Part shown: one piece after another, positions 33,714 through 48,492 of the stretch
Position numbering within the stretch: the first letter of the stretch is position 1
Layout of the letters: every line of letters starts with the position of its first letter
NCBI RefSeq assembly: GCF_014356525.2
Contig: NC_052505.1
Coordinates: forward strand, 19,633,318-19,697,317
Length of the DNA stretch: 64,000 bases
Source of the DNA: Nilaparvata lugens
Taxonomy: Eukaryota; Arthropoda; Insecta; Hemiptera; Delphacidae
Direction of reading: 5' to 3'
Notes under the pieces: generated by a model
The model's database searches: none
Seen by the model: only the letters and a program-made list of their open reading frames with translations
What the model was told of the DNA's origin: nothing
Program-made: the position numbers and the translations under genes

Positions 33714-36700
33714 TTATGTGATTATCTGGTTATCTAATTATCTTGTTATATGGGTATATGTTCAACAACTCTAACGATGTTCACGAAATTTGGAACAAAG
33801 TAGTTTTATGATATGAAGATTCGATTGCACTAGGTCTCAACCCTTGGATAGCTCGCTGAAGGACATTAAAAGGATTTATTCGTCCTTGGAAAAACAGCTG
33901 GAAATTTTGTTGTCTGTCGATACCGTAATAATGGAAGAGTGAACGAGTGCATGTGTGTGGGATCATCCAGCTGATCTCACGAGAGAAAAAATTCAGCAAG
34001 AGAAACTTATTTTCGTTAATTTATCTTTTTTTAGGAAACATGTTTATTTCAGAAAGTCCAAAATAGTAACTAGATGCTGTTAGTGATACATAGTATATTA
34101 ACAAATATTGTAGCGAACATAGTAAATCATAGTTAATCGAATTCATAGTATATCTATTTGTAATTGATGATGTGTTTGTTTTTTGAAGTGTGAATAAATT
34201 GTTATTTTGATTTGAATGTAGTATAAATTTGAAAAGGGACAGTTTCGGGCATAAGCCTGTTGTGCCTCCTCATATAACTGTAAAAATGATTGTACGACTA
34301 AGAGAATGAATAAATTAATATAAACTATAGATTCAATCTTTCGTTACAAATTTTCTATGCTTTTACACTCCGGAGCAAAGCTCGGTACCCCGATATTTGG
34401 GGTGAATTGAGAAAATGTTGCAGTTTCAAATCGATAAGTTTATAAATAAGATAATTACTTTCATTCATTATGACTAAGGAGTAAATCAACTAATTTTCTA
34501 GATAATTTATACTGTTGACACATAAACAGACAGCCTAAACATTATTCCTTAACGTTTCTTTCATCATCAAGCTCTGTTATATTATATTGGATGACAGGGT
34601 TCTGGATTAGGGATAACGAGAGTTATAGCACTGGTTGTCATTATTGGGGTGACTTGGGAGAATGTTGCAGTTTTAGAACTGATCTATCAATAAAACAAAT
34701 ATGACACTAATTTTAATTTATTAGTAAACAAATATATCATAGTAATCTTTTTTCAATTTTCCATTTATAAACATGAAAAACACAAAAACGGTACTATGGA
34801 ATTATTTCTTTATAAATCAACAATTCAATTCAACCTGAAGGCTAGCAATTTAACATACTTTATATGGATAATCCTTAAAGTAAAATTCTAGCGTTGTAGT
34901 GAGGTTCACGTTATAATGGCCGTGGAGAGAGATAGGAGAACAGCATCTATTTATTTATTTATTCATTGATACATAGATACAATATCATTCTCAACTATGA
35001 ATGATTGGGGGAGGAACAACAGGCTTTAAGCCCAAAACTGTTCCTTTCCCAAATTTAGTTAGAAATTGTCCAAAAATAGGTTATGTTTACACTTCACGAT
35101 TTTGTCCAATTTTGAGTCCAAAATATTTATAAACTAGGAATTCAGAATTTAGGAGAGTTGAAAACCAAAGCAAATTCTCTGCCTTGCCACTGCCTTCTAT
35201 AGGTGATAGCTGATACCATTATATCTGATGTAATATTAAATCTTCAGACTTGTTCAAATAATCAATAATATTTTAATAGTCAAAAAAAAATTTTTTTTAA
35301 TAATTTAATAATAAATTTTTGTAATAATTGAGATTGAAGATTTAGTTGATTAATCATATTTCTACATTGTTGTTAAACGATCTGGCAACACTGCGGAGAT
35401 GGAAGTGGATAGCGCTATCTGCTTTATCGAATTGAATTGAATTGAATTCTTTATTGTCGTTAAACACATAGTGCAATAGACATAGTAATCAGGAAACAAG
35501 AATTATAGACAAGGATAGCAACACCATTGTCAATCAAATACTGTCATTATAACGTGGACCTGACTATAGTAGCGTAAACTTCTTATGCGAAGGTTTCCTT
35601 TCATTTCAAAGCTGATATTTAAATTTATATTTCATTGCTGAATATTCATTTTTCAAAGCCAATATTCCAAAGCTGAAGACCTGGAATTGGGAATTGCGAG
35701 GTTCGAATATATATATATAAACATATCATATCATATGACATATAAACATATCAATGACCTTCATCTATATCCTACACTTATGATTATTTCATGATGTATT
35801 TTTCAATGCCGAAGCAAAACATCAAGTTTTGAACCGTACTTATAGCCTACGAGATTAGGTTCCCTCTGCAAAGTATCAAGGGTAATCAAGTGGTGATACT
35901 CTCTCTCTCTCCTCGCCTGCATTTAGAATGCACAGCATGAGGGTGTGTTACACAGGAGGAGCTGAGCGGAAGAGTGAGTGATACTGCGACAAAGTGGAGC
36001 AAAGTCATTTGTAAGGGGATCTTCTTAGGCTGTTAAGTTTAAAGTACAATTTGATTTATAAATAATTGAAGCCGGCGAGGCGGAACGAGTGAGGGAAGGG
36101 TGTCAATGAAGGGTTGCCGATCTTGAGAGTTGGTTTGGGGGGCGGTAGGTTTTAGCGTGATAATGTTGCTGGGGGCGGTAGGGCGGGGGCAGTAGTATTG
36201 GCTTCGGGGGCCTCGTTGTGTCGGTCTGTCAAGTTCCCAGGCGTTGAAGCTCGCCGCTCCACTGAGTGAACTCAACACTCTAAATACGAACACTGCCATC
36301 CCAACACAGTTACCTCCTCGCATTCAAAGCTCCTCTGTCAACTGTACATCGCAACTATAATCCCTTGACTGCATGACAACTATAATTGTATATATAGTCC
36401 CTATATATAGTATTATAGTATTATATATAGTCCCTATATATTGTATATATAGTTATATATAGTCCCTTGACTGCAACTACATCTTCTATAATCCTCGACT
36501 GTACACTCTAATACCCCGAACATCTGAAGAGGGTTCTGCATTCTATTATAGGCTATTGATTACTGGATAAGGATTGCGGAGCTGTTAGTTTCATACTGGC
36601 GATTCATCGTGTGCTCCACTGTAATCTCTATGTAGAAGACGATTATGTTTGGACTCTCTGGCGACTCCTAGATGAAATGAAGATGATTATATACTATATA

Positions 36701-36784
36701 TAGATAGTATGAGCTTTAATAGATGTGGATCTATGATTGGAGTGAGAAGATAATGATAGTGAATCTAGAAAAAAGTCAATTCAC

Positions 36785-36838
<54 letters not shown>

Positions 36839-39800
36839 CATTATTATTGAACGAAAATCCAAATTAAATGCTGTAATTCACCCCGAAGACTTCTGCTACT
36901 GCAAATATTGACAACAGGGTAAACAGCTAGATAGAAATTTTTAATTCACAATGTTACCCAGGAACCAGGAATGAACTTCTTGGAGATGCTCCTTGAGGAA
37001 TCAATCATCCTTATTTTATTTTTACAATTTTTAGTCAAACTTGATGCAATAAACCAATTTATTTTGTTATCTGTACACGAATATGTGAAGGGATGCCACT
37101 ATCTACAATTTTGTACATTTGTGACGGCATCATTTCTAATCTCAAATCCATGTATTTTTACAATTTTCAGTTGAATTTGATACAATGTATCTTAATATTA
37201 ATTTTGTCATTTATACATGGATAGGCTGTGTGGAAGGATAGGTACTAACTACAATCTTGCTTATTTCAAATTAAATCAATTCATTTGTCATTTGAACAGA
37301 AACAATATAGAACATTTCAATGAGAGAAGCATATAACCTAGATTTCAATTCAATCAGGTAAGATAGCCACCTCTAATACAAGGCCGCTGCCTACGATATT
37401 GCAACGTCGCAGTGTAGGCCTAGAATCTAATACATGATTGGTGAAAAAGATTTAAAAAAATACCAGCTGATCTTTTTAAACTTGTTTAAACTTGTTTCAT
37501 GTTTTAGATTGTAGGCCTACACTGCGACGTTGCAATATCGTAGGCCGCGGCCTTGTATTAGAGGTGGCTATGGGTAAGATCAGAAATATTATTTGAGACA
37601 TCATCTTTTCTAACCTCAATCCTACTTAATTTTTGAACGAATACAATATTGTATTGGACTACAGTAGAACTATCAAGGAAAACACAGACTTATACACCAC
37701 GAATACGCGCATTTTACTTCTCATCAGCTAATGCTATTCTTATTATATCTATATGTGTACAGAAAAAGTAAGATACAGACTTGAGTGAGATGCGTACAAA
37801 CCTGAGCGCCATGAACACGCGCTGATATTCATCAGCTGACGCTAAGCTTATATCATAATTATATATATTTGTACAGAAACAGTTTGAAAGAGGTATAATC
37901 AGCTGATGAAAAGCAAAATGCGCGTGCACATGGTGTATAAGTCTGTACGAACCAACTTTCTGAAAAGTGTGATCTTTGCTGAGAATGAAAATGTATTTCT
38001 TGAAAATAGGAAATGTATGCCAATGTAGATGTTTCCGTAAGTATTATGAGTACTTAGAGAAACATTAGCGTAAGTAGATATCCCATGGTATAGGGAATTT
38101 ATGTAGCAACTTTTACTGTTATCTCAAGCCGATTACTGTCGATTATTGTCAATTTGTACTGTTTTGTTGGGGTGAGAGTGTATGAACGGCACAATTTGAG
38201 AGACTACCAGCGTCACACAGCTTCATGGGAAAGAACTAAGTGAACTATCAGCTTGAGATAACAGTAAAAGTTGCGACAGAAACGCCCTATTCCATGGGAT
38301 ATCTACTTATGCTATCGTTTCTCTATGGTATTATCATATCAATTGTGTTGTGTCGGCTTGAATCCTTGGTGAACTAACTTCGATGTGTATGTGATTCATT
38401 TAGCAGGGTAACCTTTATCGTCAACCTCCAAGTCGATGCCTATCGGTGAGGGAGAAAGAAAACTCTTTCATGAGAAATGAACCCCGGCTAAATAAGAGCG
38501 CAGAAAGGGGTTAGCTGGTTGGGAAGGTGCAAAGTTGTGAAAGCGGAAATCGAATCGAAGGCCGGTGAAGCGTGACCTGAGTGAGAGAGAGAGAGTGAAA
38601 GTGGATTGACCGGCTGATGTGTTGGTTGGTTGGTGGGTGGGGGGGAAGTTAGAAGCGATTGAGATGCTGATGGAGTGTTGAAGGCATCCAGTTGCGGTGG
38701 AGGGGTTGGCGTGGTGTGTACTCGGCAAAGGTATAAAGAGGTTGTTAGGTTGGAGGTTATAGAAGGGCTCGGGTGTTTAGGGGATCAGTGGATGCTTTGC
38801 AGGAAGAAAGGAGGCGCTGCGCTGCGTCTCTAAGGAGAGCTCAAGAGATGTTGGCCGCGGTTGAGAAGTGCGGGCTTAAGAAAGAGGTCGTGCCAGCGCA
38901 GTAAACAGCCGTCGCCCCTCTTCCGCGATGCGCTAAGCCCGCCATCTCTCTCTAACCTCGGAGGTTACGACCCCTAACATTTAGTCTTCTACTTTGTGCT
39001 CTCACCCACCCTCGAACATCCACCGATTTAACTAGCTAGCTCTTTTGCTGCCACCTCACCTCCGGGTTACAAATTTATCTCGCCCATCCTCCCTCAATTT
39101 GAGGTGTGCAGCATCTAATCCTGGCGCTTCTTCCCTTCCTTTTCACTAAACACCTGTCACTTTACGCAATCTCATTGGAGGAGTCTAATTTCGTTCCACT
39201 TCTTCAACACATATTTTAGGTGATGCTTTCTTGATCCATTATTTATTTAGCGTATGGCAGATATATGGCACAACAAATATATAGCTCATGAGTCTCAAAT
39301 GCCTACATAAACACTGTAAATTTCCAAATTCTTTGAGATGTTGTGTAGTTTTCGGTCAGGAGAACATAAGTTTGTCTGACCGCCATTATTTGCTAGTCCA
39401 TTTGATCCATTCCCAGCTGCGATGTATTAACACACTTTTTTCTATGTATTTCACACGATATACAGTCAAATATTTAAGTAAATAATCAAATTCTTTTAGT
39501 ATGACTGTAGTACTTTCACTTACAGTCAGTAAGTAGAAGAATTTGATTATTTACTTAAATATTTGACTGCATGTCGTGTGAAAAACATAGAAAAAAGTGT
39601 GTTTACACATATTTTATATGTGAAAAGTACCGTCTTGAATTGTCAAGTATTTCTCCAATAGGGTGAAATTGAACAATTGAAGGAATGTTGTCAGTTCCAC
39701 ATAATTTATTTGAGCCAAACTGAAGTTTCAATGCACTTGAGGCATCATCACAAGCAGTTTTTCTTGGTTAGACTGAACAAATTCCTTTTATTTCACCTCA

Positions 39801-42800
39801 ATATAGAGGGATCCCAAAAAATCTCTGTTCATAGTGTGCTTTTGATTCCTCATTTATGATTTTCACACAAAGTGATCGAGAGAGGAAAATGGCTCGAGCT
39901 ATTTTTTTCTGAATTCAGATAAGATTATGACTTACAAGAATTCCCTCCGATTTACGATTATGACTAGCCTATTTTGTTTTGTCTCTATCATAATCCATGA
40001 CGAAAATGATTCTTGTGCAGTCTTTGAAGCCAATTAATAATAATTATAATAAAATTAATAAATTGTTTCGATCAATTTTATTTCCATTATTAATTTAGAA
40101 ATATGAAGAGAATAATTTGAAAGAATCTGGAATTCTTATACTGTTTAATAGTTTGTATACTGTTATACTGTGTATACATGATCCTGCCGAAATATCAAGA
40201 GATACTGTATTTATATCAATAATTATAAATATAATTCATATTGATAAATTTAAATATATTCAATTAAATATAATTTATATCAATAATTATTGTGAAGTGC
40301 CCTCCTGATCAGATAACGTCTTTGAAGTGAGGGAGGTATAATAATTGGAATACGGCGGAATCTAATAGAAACATGTTCAAAATCGTGGAAATAGTTATTT
40401 GTGCAACTAGTGCGCAAAGTGACAGTTTGCTGCACCGAAAGAAACGTTTATGCACGAGCCGTAGGCGAGGGCGGAATGGTTTCTTGAGTGCAGCAAAGGA
40501 ACTTTGCGCACGTATTTCACATAAAATTTTTCCTACAGTTATCATTGAATATGAGGAGTGGTTGATTATAGGTAAAATGATGTCTGAAATCCATCAAATG
40601 TTTGTCTGTATAAATTTGTTATTAATAGCAACTTCAATCTATTTTGAACTTGATAATCCAATTGAAAATTAATAATCGATAATTTATTCAAATTAATCCA
40701 ATTAATTTGAAAATTTCGAGTAAATCTTAATTTCTAAATAATTTATTCAAGTAAGTTACAATACATTCTGGTTCATACACGAATCTACAATAAATTACAG
40801 TACAACAGCCAATTATGCAGCAAATTTCACATATTATGAAAACTTATTAATTACAATGAAGATTGAATGCAACATTAGAATATTGATAATATAGTATTGT
40901 AATATAACTACATAAATCAGCGGTGTTTCAACAATGAATAAATGATAATTTCAATGAATAAATATACACCCCACTATATATTATATGTGTTGGGGTATAA
41001 GTAATTAGTTGCTTATTGCGTGTAATAATTACTATTTACAAACTTCATTCACTGATATGGGATTAAAGTTTTTTATAATAAAATTAGTAAAAATGTATAA
41101 TACAAACAAACAAAATTATGGAATTAGTAAATAAATATTAATGTTCTATTAAGGATAATAATAAGAAAGGTTATTTTTAGAAAAATGAAAAACAGTAAAG
41201 AGTGGAATGAAGAATAAATAGTTTCAATATTTACAGTCTAACTAAATTTTCACAATTTTCCACTCCAATATCAACCAACCAGGAAAATAAACTTTTCTTG
41301 AACCTGTGTCTATTGAATTCTTCCCTAATGTAACTTGGTATTGAATTATAAATTTTTGGTCCCAAATATGTGTAGTTTCTTTGCCCAAATGTAGTGTTCA
41401 TCCTTGGTACTATTGAATACGTGTTTCTCTGCCTTGTTTGATGGTTATGATCTGCCAGTCTTATGTGTTCGTTGTTTCTCCTCATTCGCGTGATGATAGC
41501 CTGGATGTAGAGTTGTCTTACACTCAGTACTTTACTGTCCTTGAAAAGAATGTTCGTGGGGAATTGATTCTCCTTGAAGCCTATTATTTTTAGTATTCGT
41601 TTTTGAAGTTTATAGAGAGGTTCAACATGTGTAAAATTCGTAGCTCCCCAGATAATTATGACGTATCTTAAAATTGATTGCACTAAAGAAAAATAAACAG
41701 TTTTTAATGTCTCATAGTTGAGGATTTTACGGAGTTGATAGAATTTGTAGAGAAGCTTCCTGATCCGGGTAATTGATAGATTAATGTGCTTGTCCCATTT
41801 GAATTTGTTGTCCACTATTGTTCCTAAATATTTTATTTCATTGACTTGTTGAATTGAAGGGCAATCACACGGGTTGTTGGTGCTTCCACAGTGATGCAGG
41901 ATTATTGAAGAATCCGGTGGTCTCGTCCGTTCTGTCAGAGAAAAGGCTAAAAATTTCGTTTTTGTTGCATTTACTGTAAGCAAATTTTCTCTTAACCATT
42001 TATCGACTTTGATCAATTCTTCCTGTGCCAGATTAAAAACTTCCTCCCAGGTGTTTCCTTCAAATAGTATACACGTATCATCAGCAAAAGCTATTACTCT
42101 TCCTCTTATCTTAATTGAACATAGCTCATTTGCATATGCCAAATACAGAATTGGCCCAAGAACTGTTCCTTGGGGAATCCCAAACTTCATCGTTCCCTCT
42201 GAACTGAGATGTTCTTCAACTTTGACTTTTTGACGCCGGTCACAGAGGTATGATCTAAACCATGCTAGAGGAACTCCTCTAATTCCCATGGCTTCTAATT
42301 TCTTCAGCAGCAAACTGTGATTAACAGTGTCAAAAGCTTTTGCTAGGTCCAGGAACACTGCTGCACATTTTTTGTTATTTTCTAGCTTATCTGTGACAAA
42401 ATTTGACAATTCTAATACCGCATCTTCTGTACTCCTCCCCTCACGAAAACCAAATTGATTCCTAGATAGTAAGTTGTTTTTTTCCATGTAATTCACAAGA
42501 CGTTTCTTTACCAGTTTTTCCAAAATCTTAGAAATATTGCTTATAAGTGAAATAGGCCTGTAATTGGTGGCATTTGTTTTGTCGCCTCCTTTATGTAATG
42601 GTCTAACACATGTCTCTTTCATAGCTTTTGGAAAAATTCCTTTTGACAGACTTAAATTGAATATGTGAATTAATGGTTTTACAATTACATTTTTTATCGA
42701 CTTCAATGTTCTATTATTGATTCCATCAAGTCCTGGAGCACTGTCATTTCGCAAACTACTAATAGCTTCAAGAAGCTCATCTTCAGTTACTGGGTGAAAG

Positions 42801-45475
42801 TAGATGGAGTGTAGAGCTCTTGTAACAGGTTTATATTGGGATATGATTTGGTCTAGTGGTTTTCTTAAGGAATCTATTATTGTCTCCGCCATTTCTTCAC
42901 CTACATTTGTGAAAAAGTTATTCATGTGGTTGAGCACAGTTTCTGGATTCTCCTTTAGATTGAAAATCCTATCATCTATTTTAATAGCATTCAATTTCAT
43001 TTTTGTTTTTGATTTAGAGTCAGTAGCATCTTTGATTACTTTCCACATTTTTTTATTATCCTTTCCAGCTTCATACAATTCTCTCTATAGTATTGGTCCT
43101 TTGTTTCATGAATTAAAGCTGTGAGTGTATTCCTATACCGACGATAGAAGTTGGTTAAGTTAATGTTGTTTGGGTCTTCCTTTCTTCTTTTGTTGAGAAG
43201 ATTTCTGGTTCTTATTGCTGCTACTATACCTCTGGTGATCCATGGTTTGATGGGTTTGTACTTCTTCTGCCGCCGATGCTGCTTGATATTATTTTGTATA
43301 TGTTGTCTCAGAGTTGATAAGAAGGTGTCATAAGATGTATCTGGATTATTATCTTCTAAAACATGAATCCACTCCTCATTCAGTAGTTCATTCTTCAAGC
43401 TATTAATGTCTATTTTCTCGTTTATTTCATGTGTTCCAGTTTCATTTGCACTATTTCTCGAAATATGTTGCACTCCTAGAATTGTGGTGAAGTGGTCAGT
43501 TATTGTTGATTCATAAATGATTGGAAAAAGATTATCTCTGGAGTTGGTAGCAATGTGATCTATGCAAGAAGCAGTTTCTGTTGTAGTTCTGGTTGCTTGT
43601 TTAATGCAGAGTCTGAGCCCATGCTCGCTTAGAAGATCGCATAAATTTGGTTTAGATCGCATAGATTGGTTTAATTTTTAAACCAATCAAATCATGAATG
43701 AAAAAATATTATTTGAAATAATGAATAATTAATAATATTCAAAATGTAAAATTTAATGAGTTCTCATTTCCATTTATTTGAAAATCAGAAAAAAATAGAA
43801 TAAATTTGCATTCAAAATACATGCCAACAATGCCAACAGCTGATTATGATGGCTGCAAGATAATAAGCAAAGTATTAAGAGTAGGCAAAGTAATACTTTG
43901 CGCACTAGAGCGGAAAAGTGATTCTTTGCGTTCTGTAACCAGTGCAGGAATGGTCACTTTTCAAGGTAACTGTAGGAAAAATATCATTACTATTTTGAAA
44001 ACTTTTGCGATGAATTCACTTTTTCCCGTTACCCGGGACCCGGATGTCAATTATGAATCATGAATATGCTTGATTCATAAAAATAAATACTGTACGGAAA
44101 TTTTCGATTTTACAGGATTTGTATGTCAAGGAAATCACTCACATAGACGAATTGACTCAACAGATTTATCTGACTGCTATCAAATTTAGCGAGTCTAATG
44201 TTGAAAAGCGTTAATGTTTTGAGGCTCTCCATTGTAAAGGCTAGTTGATAAACACCTCTAAAACTTCAATTAACGAGCAAAATCAGAAGGGCCATGCAAT
44301 TTATGGCAGACTTTTAATCAACAGTGAATATCTACAGCGATGGTTTACCAAAGCCGTGGTGTTTGTGGCACAAATAGCCATGTATATTCACGGTTAACAA
44401 AAGCAAATAGGAAAGTAAACAACAAATAACAAATTCGAAACACAGTGACCCGCATCGGTTCCTTTTGAAACGATCCACCTTCTAGCATCAATTCATTCAA
44501 AGTCACAAAAACGATTTTCACCTATTGATACAACAGTTTAGTCTACTTCCTCTCCATTGGAATTTCAGATTCAAAGTGCATCCCTATTCATGAATTGTTT
44601 GATGTTGTCTCTTTCAACTCAACTATTGACTTTGATAAAACCGATTTATCAAAAACTGTTTCGGTAAAGGGTTTATTATTGTTTTGATGTGACTCAAATG
44701 GTTGAAAATTGATATAGGTCAATGTAGCATTTGTCATTTCGAATTCAATATTTTATTCACGAAATAATATTTCTCTTTCACGAAATGAGATTTCAATCTC
44801 ATAGTGGAAATATTATTCATCTTTGTAGAAACTCATTCGCAGTATGCTCTGTGTAATTGGGCTTAATTGGGTACAATAATCATAGACTTTAGACTTGAAT
44901 TTCATTCCAATATTTCCCTTAACATGTTTAGCGTTAGCTGAATATAAGTTCATGATATAATCAATAATTTTTCAATTATCTCTTCTAGGACGTTGTATTC
45001 ATCAATCTTTCTAATGGAAATTCATTTTTATTGTTTTCAGATGGAAATAAATTGGAAATTGCATCTGTTCAAATGCTAATTAATGGATAATTATTATTAA
45101 ACGAAAATCCCAATTAAATGCTGTAAATTACCCTGAAGACTTCTGCTACTGCAAATATTGACAACAGGGTAAACAGCTACATGGAAATTCGATGAGCGCT
45201 ACTACACAAAAAATCTGGTGTGGCGCACTCACACAACTTTCCTTGCCGTTGTGAAAATTGATCACCTGACGCTAGTGTTCCCGCGCATCACAAGTCTACT
45301 ATTCAAAGATTTGAGCCAGCAGGTGACAGGGCAATAACGCTTTAGACACACGAGGTCTGCTATCTCCTCATAGTGAATCATTTAATAGAATCAACAGTTG
45401 CCAACAGTTTGCAATTGGATAATCACATTTTCGTGTACACGGACGCACATACACTCATACACTCATACACACACA

Positions 45476-45523
<48 letters not shown>

Positions 45524-48434
45524 CACACACAAACCACTTTTTTGGACTCAGGGGGCCTTGAAACGTATATTATAAATTGGGGTAAGCAAGTTTTTTTCGG
45601 AAAGCAATACTTTCCTTACCTATGGTAATAGGGCAAGGAAAGTAAAATTATTTGTCAGCCCGGAAAACGAACCCAGTACCTCCTAATTCCCGGGCTGACA
45701 AATAATTTTTGTATAGTAGCGCTCATCGAATTTCCATGTAGCTGTTTACCCTGTTGTCAATATTTTCAGTAGCAGAGGTCTTCGGGATGATTTATAGCAT
45801 TTAATTGGGATTTTCGTTTAATAATAATTATTTTTTGTTCTCTTTGAATGGGCATTGATGCCAAAAACCTTGTACAGTAATATGAGCGTATGATTGTACT
45901 CAGTGCAAATAGAAAAATATACAATTATTATTTAACGAAAATCCTAAATAAATGCTGCACAAATCACCCCGAAGACTTCTGCTACTGCAGACATTGACAT
46001 CAGGGTTAACAGCTAGATGGAAATTCGATGAGAACTACTATCCAAAAATTAGTTGCCAGCCCGGGAATCGAACCCGGTATCTCCCAATTGCTAGTCAGGA
46101 ATGCTCACCCTCACACCAAACTGACAATCTCTGGATAGCAGCGCTCATTTTATACGAAGCCATAGCGGCCTACCAGTTACAGGTGGAATTAAATAGAGAT
46201 AGCATTTATTCAAATGCTAATTAATATATAATTATTATTTAACGAAAATCCTAAATAAATGCTGTAAATCACCCCGAACTGCTGTTAACCCTGATGTCAA
46301 TGTCTGCAGTAGCAGAAGTCTTCGGGGTGATTTGCAGCATTTATTTAGGATTTTCGTTAAATAATAATTATATATTAATTAGCATTTGAATAAATGCATT
46401 CTCGATTCAATTCCATCTAGAAAAATATACCTTGAATGTTATCAAAATTTTTTGATCCTTCCGATTAATAATCTACCGCAAGGTTTAACCGTCTACTTTT
46501 TCACAATACAGCAGATGGAAATTATGCCTTTTCCCAGTATTAAAACTTTACAACAATGAGAGTATGGAACCACTTTTTTGACGTAGTTATACCAACTCAC
46601 AATCCGTGACTAGAGCTTAGTATGACTAGAATGCTTTTGGATAAAGGGTTGTAATCGTTGCTATGAAGAAAGGAATTAGTGTGTGGCAGGAACGAGAGGA
46701 TTTTCTCTCGCTATTCTTTTTCTTCCCTACACTTTTTTGTTGAATTCTTACGGCGTCTCCCGCCAACAGATTAGGAGTTTCATTAATCAGTCTTGAAAAA
46801 GTGTTAATGTCATTACGTATTTCCCAAAGGGGGAAAAAGTGTCTGTTGTGAGAAGTGGCGAAGATAAGAGATCTGTTTCTCAACGTGAATTCATCCTTCC
46901 GAGCTGAAAAACACGCTTCTAAGCTTCCGTTAACGTTTACTGTGGAAACGTTCATGACTGAAGTTGGTCGCTTCCTGTTCAATCGACAGTATCTCGGAAA
47001 AAGTAATAAATGAGCAATCTGTCTGAGTTATACAGTAATTAGTGAACTGCGGTAAGAAAAATGCTGAAGAAAATAGGGCAGTGGTTGCAAAACAAAACAA
47101 TTATTACACTCTTGTGGAAAACCTACTGGTAGGGAAAGTGATTGATGGATTTTAGCAGCGGGTGAACACTGGAGAATTTCATTTTACATGATTGTTCTAC
47201 ACCGTTTTTTGTCAGTGATTATTTGGAATACGTAATACCCCAGTCTCAATCATGCTTGTCAGATCCACTGAATTTCCGTTGGATTCTATTCATTACTTGA
47301 TAGGCCTTTACAATCTAATTGAAAGATATTCTTTCAATTATGGAGAAATACCACAACATCTCATACCATACAATCAAATTACTTTACAATCTACTTCATA
47401 ATATTGTTTGATTTGCAATACAAGGCTTTCATATAGGAGCATGATTCTCTCTGTGAGAGTTCCAGTCTTACTCTTGAAGAGTGAACACTATAGTGAGGTC
47501 CACGTTATAATGGCAGTGTTTGATTAGCAATGCTATTGCTATCCTTTTCTATCATTCAACAAAGCGGATAGCGCTATTTCTTTCTCGCTTTGCTCTGCTG
47601 CCAGATCATCGTCTGTGTGGAATTAATAATTAATCAACAAAATATTTCGTCTTGATTAGGAAAATTCATTATGTGTTACAGTGTTACAGTGTGGAATTAA
47701 TAATTAATCAACAAAATATTTCGTCTTGATTAGGAAAATTCATTATGAAATCATTAAAAAATATAGTTTCTTGCTTGATAAAATATAATTGGTTATTTTA
47801 AACGAGAATGAACAGTTGATATTACATTAATAAACTGGTATCAGTTACCCTCCATAGAGGGCATTGACAAGACAGAGGATCGGCAACGTTGGTCTCCTAT
47901 GTTTCTCCACAGTCATTATAACGTGGACCTCACTATAGGCCTTCACAATCTTCTTCACAATATTGTTTGATTTGCAGTACCAGGCTTCCATAGAAGCAAG
48001 ATTCTCTCTATGAGAGTTCCAAAATATTACTCTTGAGGAACGAACACTAGGCAATTTAGTGGGTATTTTCCCGGAGTGACTATGCCGGAGACCCACGACA
48101 GTGCTGAGCTCCTCATACATGGATATCCTGGGGATGCACGACAGTGTTGAATGCCTCCTCTATATTTGGCTAACAGCTCAGGGATAATATTGAAATTCCC
48201 ATTTAAGGTGGCCTTAGATGACGAAGCAATTAGTGCATTGGTTAGGATAGGATATACAAAGCATGAATAATCATCATTAATATTTTGCATAAAAAATATG
48301 CCTGGAAGATACTGAAACTATTGAAAAATTCATTTGGACAATACTTCGTCGCTATTGATCTGTTATAGGGTTTCCAAGTGAAGTATTGAGATGAAGGTAG
48401 TAATTTTCAATGTACTTCAAAGTACTCCAATGTA

Positions 48435-48492
<58 letters not shown>

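Larger units (their letters stand above)
40770..43680 (-). mobile_element. Non-LTR retrotransposon (LINE), 5'-truncated and frameshifted
   Basis: A minus-strand insert in the large dsf intron. It keeps the end of an endonuclease domain and a full reverse transcriptase domain. The 5' part of the endonuclease is missing. The right boundary is about 43680 and the left (3') boundary is uncertain. The style of the C-terminal part ([11 protein letters not shown] then [10 protein letters not shown]) suggests the CR1/L2-like group, but I cannot confirm the clade. It lies between two inverted GCGCAAAGT-containing segments at 40310-40560 and 43800-44000. Confidence 0.85.

Noticed and set aside
36039..36323. 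Pro-rich 94-codon minus-strand frame as a dsf hinge exon
   Set aside because: It contains a Pro/Thr-rich stretch, but the splice phase and bounding sites do not fit, and it does not resemble the remembered hinge.
42804..43124. 106-codon plus-strand frame
   Set aside because: It is antisense to the LINE reverse transcriptase ORF and has no features of its own.
46626..46982. 118-codon minus-strand frame
   Set aside because: No recognised domain, and no splice sites that would join it to dsf or another gene.
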